Positions 55,518 through 64,000 of a stretch of DNA of 64,000 nucleotides are shown here, one piece after another. Within the stretch, counting starts at the first letter, position 1. Each line of letters starts with the position of its first letter. This stretch comes from Kingdonia uniflora (Eukaryota; Streptophyta; Magnoliopsida; Ranunculales; Circaeasteraceae): the NCBI GenBank assembly GCA_014058105.1, contig JACGCM010001659.1:1674001-1738000 (forward strand), given 5' to 3'. A program made the translations under genes and the position numbers. Under the pieces are notes generated by a model. The model worked only from the letters and a program-made list of their open reading frames with translations, was not told the origin of the DNA and ran no database searches.

Positions 55518-58098
55518 CATAGGCACTTTTAGTTGTTTTATAAGGTTTCCCCCCCCCCCCCTCATTTTATCGGCCCGGTCAAACACAATATTAAAATCCC
55601 CCATAATCATTTAGGGGCCAGTATAACTATTAGCTGTGGTTTCCACAAGCCTCCATCTCTCATTCTGGTCCTTCTTATAAGGACTACCGTAGAAAAAAGA
55701 GATCATCCAAGGATTTTTTGCTAGATCCGAGTTCACCATAACATTAATAATATATTTATTACAGATGACTACATCAATATTAATATTAGCCTTCCACATG
55801 ACACAAAAATTGTCGGCACAGCCATAAACGCCAGAAGCTGGAGCATCCACTCAATAAGGGTAGTTAAGATTACGTACCAAAACCTGTATTTTTGCGGATG
55901 ATCGTCTGATTTCGGCCAGAAAGATAATATCTCCTTGTGAAGATCAGATAAGCTCACGAAGATGACGAATTGCCGCCGGTCGATCTAAACCCTGACAATT
56001 CCAAATAATAAGTCTCATAATGGCCTGGGTGGTCTCCGCGGAGCCACCCGAACCCTAGCATAATGTCCAAATAAACGATATGTATGTCAAATTCACGAAA
56101 TGGAGAAAGAAGATGGAGTGCGCATCTGAGAATGAGAAAGTTTACAGAAACTGGCTTGGTGAGACTGGGATGGTATGGTCACTTTTGCAACTCGCGTTTC
56201 AGCTCGCATCTGTCTATGGACCACTCATGACGAAGACTGAGGATAACACGGAGATTGAGGAAAAAACTGTCGTGGCTGGCTCAGCTATTGGGACCCAGGA
56301 TCCCTAGTAGAGGAACCCATAGTGCCGACTGGGCTATCCGCGTGTCACAATGCCTGAGAAAAGGATGGTACAATTTGAAACTCCCTGGAGCTACTAAGGA
56401 TATGTAGTAACTGGTCCCCCTAGAGTCAGAATCCTGCCCATCTCCCTGTACCGGGTCACCCCCACCCCCGCCCCCTAAATTGGGAAGACCCAGAGCTGTT
56501 CATCCTCACCACGGCCCTGATGCCCGGTCGTATCAACGACAACCTAAAAAGTCAGCAACGTGAGCCATTTGCCCCCCCCCCCCCCACCTCGACCAGACCC
56601 TCTAAAGTGTCCTGACCCTCATCCCCCGCTTAACGCGAAGGCTGTCCACTACCTGTGAAGCCCAAAGCCATGTTAGGGTTGCCCCTAGAAACCCCAAAAA
56701 CATTTGCCTGATCTCCATCCTTCCTGCTCTTCTCCGGATCTAAAGGTCGAGCCCGCAAAGTAGCATGTACGGGAGCCTCTCTCTCCCCACTCGGATTCTG
56801 TATCGTCGTGGTTCATAAATTTTGACTTCGCCCCGCTTCTCCCAGACTATCCTCTTCAAGTATCACATAACAAGTCGCGAAGCGATGCCCTATATTAAAA
56901 CAAAGATTACAAAAATTAACCGAGCCTCTTTCATATTTGATCTCAATCAAAAGCTGTCTACTGGCCAGGTTCTCCCAGACCGCCGGTGGGAACACCTCAT
57001 AAATGTCCATTACCACCCGGGTGCGATAGCCATTCTTCGTCATTTGCCTATTGTCTACATTGGGTCCAGTGACCAGAACCTGGCCAAGACTTTGCCCAAA
57101 TTCATACAGGAAATCTGGCGTGCCGAAAAGTGGGTTGGATATCTCGAATTTTACCTAGAAGGGGACAAGTTTAAAGATCAGAGGTTCAATCGCTGTGTGT
57201 GCTTCATACGGTAAAATAATCATCGTATGGCCATAAGGGTGCCAAGGTTGATGAATCAAAACATTATTAAGGTCATAGGCATTTATGAATTTAAACAGAA
57301 AATACATCTAACCTGCCACTTTTCGTTCAAACACTTGAAGAGTCTTGAAAGTCTACATATTCCAAAAAATTCTAAGGGCAGACACTATTTTTGTAAAGCT
57401 TCTTCCCGTCTCAAAAGACATTGTACCAATCAATGCATGACGCCATCGAGATTCCTCTACCGCAATTCTTTCCGGGGCCAATTGAACTACCGCGGCTCCC
57501 TGTGGTTTAGATATCGTCATTCGTTCAATGCTCCTTATGAATTCTTGAGTTACAGAAAATGATCTAATTTCGTACATGGTTCACCACCGTTCACTAAGCT
57601 CGTCTCCCACAACCAGAAAACAACACCAGACCACAAAACCCCACCTTCCAAACACAACCATAGCCCCAAAACACACCTCCAGAACCAAAACTCCCGCAAA
57701 CAAACCCGACTTAGACAGAGAAAGAGGGAGAAAACAAATCAAACAGGCCGCATGCAAATAAACAGGGAGACGAGATTGAGATATTTATCAACTCACCCTG
57801 CTCCCGCTCTTAACATCCAACCATACCTTCCACTGTTTCACTATTCTCCTTAATCATAAGTAGTTACATCGGTAAAAGTATAAAACGTTGCCCCTCAAAA
57901 CGTTTGACAGATCGCAAGAGAGAGGTAAAACATAAAGTTACACGTTCGGCTTGGCGAGGCCACCAATTTCAAGTCTAGACCACAAACCGAAAAAACCAAA
58001 AATGACATTTAAAACCAAAAACAACCCACAAAACACCCTCAGGCCCACACCAATAGTATCCGGTCCACTCACCTAGCTCAACAAGGTCAGTCCACACT
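55518..58098 (-). mobile_element. LINE A 5' part: endonuclease, ORF1 and 5' UTR
   Basis: ORF2 starts at 56018 on the minus strand (MRLIIWNCQGLDRPAAIRHLREL), followed by the endonuclease blocks VDAPASGVYG, NPWMISFFYGSPY and MIMGDFNIVFDRADK (the catalytic GDFN is kept, unlike LINE C). ORF1 lies at 57577-56813: TMSFETGRSFTKIVSAL, GYRTRVVMDIYEVFPPAVW and FCNLCFNIGHRFATC, a CCHC knuckle. The stretch from 57578 to about 58098 is the 5' UTR. Stops and poly(C) length changes (55548-55560, 56574-56585) disrupt frames. The 5' boundary next to the T-run at 58099 is approximate. Confidence 0.82.
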
Positions 58099-58114
58099 TT
58101 TTTTTTTTTTTTTC

Positions 58115-58979
58115 CCGAGTCTCCCTCGAACCCTCGGTCCGCTGTTCCGATCCATCCGCTTTAGGCGATCTTCTCTCTCACTTCTTCCCTCTCATTCTCA
58201 GCTGAGTTTGCCTCTCCAACACGTCACTAATTACTAAGGTAAAACTCTACTCTTTTTTTGATCCCAATTTGTGTTTCAGGGCATCTTAATTTTTGATTCG
58301 AATTGCGTTTTGAAATTGATTTTAGAGTTTATAAGGTACTTTGGGAACAACCCAATTATGGAGGTTTTCTCAGTTATGTCAAATTTGCATGATTTTAGCT
58401 TCATATGAAGTAGTTTGGTTGATGGTGTTGGATAAATTAGCAATGGGTTTTGAGTTTTGTTTTTGCTAAATGTTGATTTTTTTTCAAGACAATAGTTGAT
58501 ATCAAGCTAATATGGACCAATATGTCAAGACCTTTGATGACCAACACCTTTATCAACAATCAAGGTGAGAGTATATATCGTCGCAAACCCCCTTGAATAA
58601 GATTTTACTCGAACAAGGCAGTGCCTGCTTGGTGTTTTTAATCATGTACAACACTACGCCACAAACAATGATAAATGTCTCACTCATTCAGTTCTAGTGT
58701 CATATGTAATCAACCAATGTTTCATTCATTCAATAGGTTCAATGGAACTTTTTATAGCCCATCAATAGTACTATCCATCTAATTGGCTACAATAAAAGAT
58801 ACAACCAGAGGGAGTATCTCTACATAGACGGCGCCTTGTAACCATGGGTTTTGAGTTTTGTTTTTGCTAAATGTTGATATTTTCTTATTCTACATTTGCA
58901 GAGAAGAGAATCAGGTGTTTTGGGTTTGGGGGTTTAAAGGTTCAAAGTTGAGAGAGAGAGAGAGAGAGAGTTTGAGGAG
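58115..58979 (+). other. Probable bL20m promoter-proximal region: 5'-UTR exon and first intron
   Basis: A C/T-rich leader (58115-58237) ends at AAG before GTAAAACTC, a plausible donor. An AT-rich stretch follows to TACATTTGCAG near 58901, a good acceptor, then the leader with a GA repeat up to the ATG at 58980. This arrangement (non-coding first exon, intron in the leader) is absent from the array copies, which supports this as the original bL20m 5' end. LINE A sits immediately upstream and may have displaced the promoter. Confidence 0.55.
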
Positions 58980-59165
58980 ATGAACAAGAAAAAGATCTTG
59001 GAGTTCGCTAAGGGATTTCGAGGGAGAGCGAAGAACTGCATTCGAATAGCTCGAGAGAGAGTAGAGAAAGCCTTACAATACTCCTACAGAGATCGTCGCA
59101 ACAAGAAGAGAGATATGCGATCGCTTTGGATCGAAAGAATCAATGCTGGCACTCGCATTCATGGC
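58980..59165 (+). CDS. Mitochondrial ribosomal protein bL20m, exon 1 (best-preserved copy)
   Basis: Sixty-two codons from [20 protein letters not shown] to INAGTRIHG, followed by donor GTAAGC. The sequence keeps [39 protein letters not shown] and the R-rich rRNA-binding surface of bL20. Plant bL20m is nuclear encoded and imported into mitochondria, where it joins the large subunit. No exon 2 is visible downstream to 64000, so the gene either continues past the window or lost its last exon through the inverted repeat and mitochondrial-like insertion that follow. It differs from the array copies in lacking their substitutions. Confidence 0.8.
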
Positions 59166-59737
59166 GTAAGCTTTCTAATCATCATTATCTTATTATTTGT
59201 TTTTACAAACACCTAGTTGTTAGATTCATTGAAGTAGTTTTAGGTTGAAAATTAAAACCACCCCTCATAGTGAACTAATTAACAATTTTACGCCAAATTT
59301 ATTAATTTAAGTGGCATTGTTTTGTTATAAGAACTGTGGGTAGAGCTAATTATGTAGAATTAGAGATGGGGTTGTTTCGAAAAAAATGATTTTTTTGACT
59401 TATAGGAACAATGGTATGTTTTCATTAATTGCTATCAACATAATAACTTTAACTTTAGTAATATTTAGGGGTTATTTTTAACAATTTAAGGTGCTTTATC
59501 TGTCATAGAGATCAATAAGAAATCTGAAACCGATACACACTACTCTCTCTCCCACTGCAAAATGAGACAGAATGAATTTGTTTCACCTAATTTTTTTTTC
59601 TTACAAACCAATTTCGAAACAACTGTATTGGAAGCTTTAAGGGACTGATTCGAGAAAATAAAACTGATTGGTGGTTTCTTAATGGCAAAGATCTCGAGAA
59701 CTTGCGGTGTACGGATGGAGAATCAGAATATGAAGGA
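59166..59737 (+). other. bL20m intron start next to exon 1 at 58980
   Basis: Aligns with 22807-23380 and 27180-27760. The homology stops abruptly at about 59737, where the inverted repeat begins. Confidence 0.7.
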
Positions 59738-60835
59738 AAACCCGTTTGAATTAGTTTCATGTAGTTGAAATTCACGGGGTTCATCTTGTAGTAGAAAGAC
59801 GTGATTTTGCCCTACCTTTTAGCGGAATTACAAACATCAAAATGGAATAGAGTGAGATATGGTCATGAAATTTGTGGTTTTTAGATAGTGATTGGTGGTC
59901 TCAAGTGGTATGTTCCAAATGTTGACATCTCATAATAAATCCCGTGCAATTCAAAAAAGTGTAGTCATACATTTGTACATTAATTACGTAATATTCAAGA
60001 CTTACTTGGAACATTTATTTTTACCAGGCCTCTTGAGGGTCATACTTTTTTTTTTATTGCCTAAAATTTTCCTTTGTTGGTAAACACAAGATAATAATCA
60101 TGTAAGTCTCCAGTAAAGACATTTAGGAATACTTGTTACACATGAAATCGTTTCGGTGTTCTAAAGAATTGGTGGTTTAATCTTAACAGGCCTCATCGAT
60201 ATACAAACAATAATAACTTTTTTTGGATCAAGTAAACAAGCATTTTCTACTTCCACCGCTCATAATGCGAACTCTTAAACTTGAAGGGTTTGCATTTTGA
60301 GGGGTGGAAGTAAAAAATGTTTGCTTACTTGAGTTGTTATTGGTTGTACATCGGCGAAATCTATTGAGGCTAACGGCCAACTTCTTAGAATACCAAAACT
60401 TGAAACTGGCTTGAAGACAATTTCATGTGTAAGAACAATTCATGGATTTATTTACCGAGGATTTATATGGTTTTTTAGTTGTGCTTAAACCACCAAATAG
60501 TATTGCATGCAATGGATAAGAAGTATGATACTGAAAAAGGCTCAGAAAAAAAAAAATGTTGCAAAACAATCTGAAATTTCATATGGTCGTTGTAAAAGTG
60601 TGTGATTACCCAGTTGGACGAATTGCATGGGATTTCTTATAGATGTTATACGAGGTTATGAAGATAAATGTACAATTCCAAGTTGCGATCATTTTGATAA
60701 AGTATTATCTGAATGGAAAGGTCTTAAAAGTGCCATCAGATACACACTGAAAGAGTGTTATGTTGAAAGTGTGATTATCTTACTTTTAATTCAGGAAGTG
60801 AACTTCATAAGTTGAATGTACATTTCTTTTGTTCT
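59738..60835. repeat. Long imperfect inverted repeat (foldback element)
   Basis: The two halves are reverse complements of each other around a centre near 60284. Matching blocks move outward in step: ATTTTCTACTTCCACC / GGTGGAAGTAAAAAATG next to the centre, TTACACATGAAAT / ATTTCATGTGTAAG, GGGTCATAC / GTATGATAC, and AAATCCCGTGCAATT / AATTGCATGGGATTT near 59940 and 60625. Arms are about 500 bp with many mismatches. No clear terminal motif or target duplication was found. The 62-codon ORF at 60627-60815 lies in the right arm and is unlikely to be a gene. Confidence 0.75.
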
Positions 60836-61230
60836 GCCTTGTAAGATTCAACTATTCATTTTGGGTGCCTGTTTCATTAAGATCCTTCTGAGGAGATGTG
60901 AATATGTTGAAATTGCATCGTGTCTCTGGTAAGCAGTATGATCGAACCTTCTTCATCGAACCTTCTTCAGAATTAGTGTAGATCAACGATCTCCATTTGA
61001 TTTCACTTCTTGGTTCTATTTTTAGTCTGTGGAACTTGTATATTATCTCATCTCATGTCATATGTTTTTTTTTTGCCCCTCAAGATCTCTTCTAAGAGTG
61101 AAGTCTTCATTGTGAGCTTCTCTCAATAAAATCTATCCAGTGGGCCGCTTTAGTTGACATGAATATATCAAGTTTTAATCTCATGTGGTAAGATAGTGGT
61201 GGCTTTGTTCACCTTTTTCTTATTCATTAC
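60836..61230. other. Unassigned AT-rich stretch
   Basis: No coding sequence or repeat recognised between the foldback and the next ORF. Confidence 0.4.
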
Positions 61231-61605
61231 ATGCCAACAATTTCCACTTGGTTTTGCTTCTTGGTTATCTGTTCAGTCTGTCTTGTATGGGCCAAGACTT
61301 TCTTGAGCCCTCTTCAAAGCGTGTTAACAAAGTATCCCAATACGCTGGAATATCTTAACCATGGAATTATCATATTTACCGTGATATATTTTAGTTTGCG
61401 CGGTGCAATTGCAACAGGAATAGGAGTAGGAAATCTTGTTGGGTCTGTCTTTGGATATCTATGTGCAATTTGGAGCAGAATTTCGTGGATGAAATCGAGT
61501 TCTAAATGGCCTCAAGGTGAAAAAGATGTTTCTGGCTTGATGTATTTGGGTGACGAACAAACCTTGGCAAAAGTGTTTTCCACCATATTCCAATTTTTAG
61601 GCTGA
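61231..61605 (+). CDS. Hypothetical 124-residue protein with hydrophobic segments
   Basis: ORF starts MPTISTWFCFLVICSVCLVW (signal-anchor-like), then TKYPNTLEYLNHGIIIFTVIYFSLRG and a Gly-rich hydrophobic stretch (TGIGVGNLVGSVFGYLCAIW), and ends in a polar tail with SSKWPQGEKD. Two or three membrane segments are likely. I do not recognise the family. It could be an exon, because the sequence upstream (ATTCATTACATG) offers no clear leader, or a remnant. It lies in the presumed bL20m intron or downstream of that gene. Confidence 0.3.
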   Translation: MPTISTWFCFLVICSVCLVWAKTFLSPLQSVLTKYPNTLEYLNHGIIIFTVIYFSLRGAIATGIGVGNLVGSVFGYLCAIWSRISWMKSSSKWPQGEKDVSGLMYLGDEQTLAKVFSTIFQFLG

Positions 61606-62520
61606 AACATGGAAATGTGTTTTAGTTTTACACTAGGGATGGTAACACAATTGGTAGGAATCTTCATCTTATGAGGAACGCACGAAATTGAGAAACATGC
61701 CCACTTGCCCTCTTCATGAAAAAGATCCCTTTGACAGTCTTTCATAGTATTATGACCTAGTCTACTAAAAGAGTCCAGAAAGCAAATTTTCCTTTGACAG
61801 TCTTTTATAGATTTTTCCTCCATTTATTCCTTTGTGTTTAGCTCAATACGGAAAACAAGTTTCTTTTCCCCAATTTTCTTCACAATCAGAACTTAAAGGA
61901 AATTATCTGAGAATTACTTTTGTTCTGTATATTTTGCGCTAGCGACAAACATTCTATACTATGATCTAGTCTTTTTCTATTTGGTTTCCTTCTTTATGAG
62001 CTGTTCCTCATTTGTGGACGATCTATTTGTAAGGAGACTTTTTCACATGGAAATCCTCGCTATTTAACTCTATTCTTGACTAGTTCACAATCTGCCAAGA
62101 TAGTCGAGACGCCCTCATTCTTTTTAAGATTTTCCTTATGATTTAACAAGGTTGTTACTTCATGATTTTATAAAACTAGAAATAACATTGCTCATAAGAA
62201 TAACAACAGGCTTCTTTCTTTTGCTTCTTTTTCTTTTCCCGGAAAACTTGAGCAATGGATTGATCGGACAAAGAAATAGGAAACAGAACCAACAAGAGGG
62301 GAGGGGGGATAAACAAAAGGAAAGCGAAAACGACATGCAAAGGTGAAACATGGCTACCCAGCTAAAGTTAAGGCGGTAAGGTTTTGGCTCATCAATGAGT
62401 TTAAAAACGACGTCCCTTATATAGATTCTTTTGAAGCAAAGATTAAAGAAAGTAGTTTCAAGGTCACAACCTTTACTTGCGTACGACCAAAGTCACTATT
62501 TTTCTTTCAAAGATTTCACT
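61606..62520. other. Unassigned stretch
   Basis: No gene seen. Purine-rich sequence with CAACAAGAGGGGAGGGG near 62290 already resembles the mitochondrial-like DNA that follows, so the junction may lie between 62150 and 62520. Confidence 0.35.
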
Positions 62521-64000
62521 TTTAAGTAGACGGTGGATGTAGTATGTTTTAGGAGTCGACCTCTGAGCTCAGAAGGATCCTAGCAAAAGTTGATTTGACC
62601 CTATAGCAGTAGTTGATCCGAGAGAGCCTATTATTTCCTTCTTGTGGCTTGATGCAATCTCTAGTTGTAGGCGCTTCTCATCTTCCTTTGATGGTTAGTC
62701 TGTCTAGGCCTCCGAACCACATAGGCTAGACTCGCACCCCATACGGATCAGACCAAAGACGGGCTAAATAACATAGGTAGCTAGGGATCAACGTACGCAA
62801 GTCTCAGTCCTTCCTCTCTTTGAGTGCCCTTAATAAATATGCTTTTGAGTCTATATTGCTCGAGTTTGCTTTTTCATAATGATAAGGACCAAAACACACT
62901 ACTAGAGGTGGAGTGAGTAAGGGAGCCATAAGGTGGAGCGAACTTTAAATAGAAGACGAGGAAGCTTTCTTTTCCTTTGTACCGTAGTGCTCACTTAGAA
63001 TAGGTTCTTAAAGAACCTTAAAGAAAAGAGCTATTTTTTAACGGAAAGGTAGTTTAGAAGTGGGGTTTAAAAAAAAGCCATCCGGAAGGCATAACTAAGC
63101 CTTTCTTTTGGACTTGTTTAAAGTAGTTAGCGGTGGTAGTTTAAGATCCTAAACTACGGAAGTCTACTGTCTATAAAAGCCGGGGGTTTAAAAAAAGGAG
63201 TAGCTAAAGCTAGGGGTTAGAGATAAACACTGGTTGCTACTAGAGCGCAACAACTCTCAAGCTAACCTTAACCCACGCCTTCGGTAGCCTTTAGGAAACT
63301 CCACCCCTTTTTGTTGCTACCTTGCCTCAATAACTCCGGCGCTAGTAGCTAGTTATGGTGGGTTTCTAGCTATACTATAGTAATAAAGAAAAGCATTCAT
63401 TTTTCTTTCATCGCCCAATAAAGCCATAACCTTAGCGTAACAACTACGCTACTCATAGGTTAACCCCGAATAGATTTTCTTGCTTGCCAAAGTGAAGTCT
63501 AGTATTTTTTCACGTCTTAGCAGCACAACTTTCGTCGTTCTCTGTCCTTTCCACGGATTGGTCAAAAAATCCAGACCTGTGCAACAAAACAACTTTTTGA
63601 GTGTGTATTAGGACCCCTCTGCGAACGTTTAGGTAGCCGGTTTTTCTTTGGACTTGCGTACGGTTAATTGTAATGTCTATAGTGGCTTTAAGTAGCTAGG
63701 GGCGGGAAAAGGTAGCCGTAGGTATTTTTTTCTGGCTTTTAACACTATCTAGGGTAGTTTAGGATCCTAAACTACGTGCTAAAAGAAAGACTTTGTTTTA
63801 ATAAGGGCAAAATAAGGTATCAAGATAAGCAAAGATAGAGACTTGGGTACAACGAAAGGAAGTTGCCTAAAGGCCATCAGTAAAAAAAGACAAAGGACGC
63901 AAGTAGAGCTAAAAGAAAGCCAAATAGGACACATTAAAGAAAAGGAGTGAAAAGGCTTTCTAAACCACTAGAAGCGTGGGTAATAGAAAAAGAAGAAGTT
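62521..64000. other. Probable nuclear insertion of plant mitochondrial DNA (NUMT)
   Basis: The character of the sequence changes: more balanced base composition, many AAAGAAAG/CTTTCTTT and CTAGTAGCTAG motifs, and no similarity to the transposons nearby. This is how intergenic plant mitochondrial DNA looks, with short dispersed palindromes. Two copies of a 22-bp palindrome sit at 63136-63157 and 63754-63775. No mitochondrial gene was identified, so the assignment rests on style only. Confidence 0.4.
63754..63775. repeat. Perfect 22-bp palindrome, second copy at 63136-63157
   Basis: GTAGTTTAGGATCCTAAACTAC equals its own reverse complement. The copy at 63136-63157 differs by one base (AAGATCC for AGGATCC). 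Confidence 0.9.

Noticed and set aside
60627..60815. 62-codon ORF (MGFLIDVIRGYED)
   Set aside because: It lies in the right arm of the foldback and the left arm does not keep the frame.
62160..62525. Overlapping 60-64-codon ORFs on both strands
   Set aside because: Low-complexity purine/pyrimidine sequence gives spurious frames; no domain or conserved start.

Overview
The window is nuclear DNA of a flowering plant, species not identifiable from sequence alone. Support comes from Tat-lineage Ty3/gypsy elements, L1-type LINEs, CACTA and hAT transposons, intron-split fragments of two plant genes (microsomal glutathione S-transferase 3 and mitochondrial ribosomal protein bL20), a PPR remnant and a stretch resembling plant mitochondrial DNA. 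There is no bacterial-type operon, CRISPR array or rRNA/tRNA gene. Nearly all coding sequence belongs to mobile elements and most of it is broken.

Left third (1-29.9 kb): a tandem array of a chimeric unit of about 3 kb. Each unit carries, in order, the 3' exons of an MGST3 (MAPEG) gene, an unidentified terminal exon, a spacer, exon 1 of bL20m with the start of its intron, and a TATA-containing segment leading into the next MGST3 exon. A minus-strand Tat element (1-4808), a nearly complete plus-strand Tat element (8663-21505, 5-bp target duplication GAGTT) and a truncated minus-strand relative of the first (24537-27060) interrupt the array. The first and third lie at the same position of the MGST3 exon in different units, which implies that an insertion was copied along with the array.

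Middle (29.9-34 kb): a PPR gene remnant split by a hAT-like element (31332-32124, 8-bp duplication), then the intact last exon of bL20m (32843-33034). Joined to the exon 1 at 22621-22806 it would encode a full-length 125-residue protein across an intron of about 10 kb.

Right-middle (34-58 kb): a nest of transposons. A minus-strand LINE (LINE A) is split by a 15.8-kb CACTA element (36609-52397, TIR CACTA, 3-bp duplication AGT) and by a 2.4-kb hAT-like element (53128-55509, 8-bp duplication). The CACTA element contains a second LINE (LINE B), itself split by a third, poly(A)-tailed LINE (LINE C, 38494-45600, 13-bp duplication) and bordered by a small LTR element with one intact 240-codon ORF.

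Right end (58-64 kb): the best-preserved bL20m exon 1, preceded by an apparent 5'-UTR exon and intron; an imperfect inverted repeat of about 1.1 kb inside the following intron; a 124-codon ORF with hydrophobic segments; and 1.5 kb resembling mitochondrial DNA with two copies of a 22-bp palindrome. The only credible host coding sequence is bL20m (exons 22621, 58980 and 32843).
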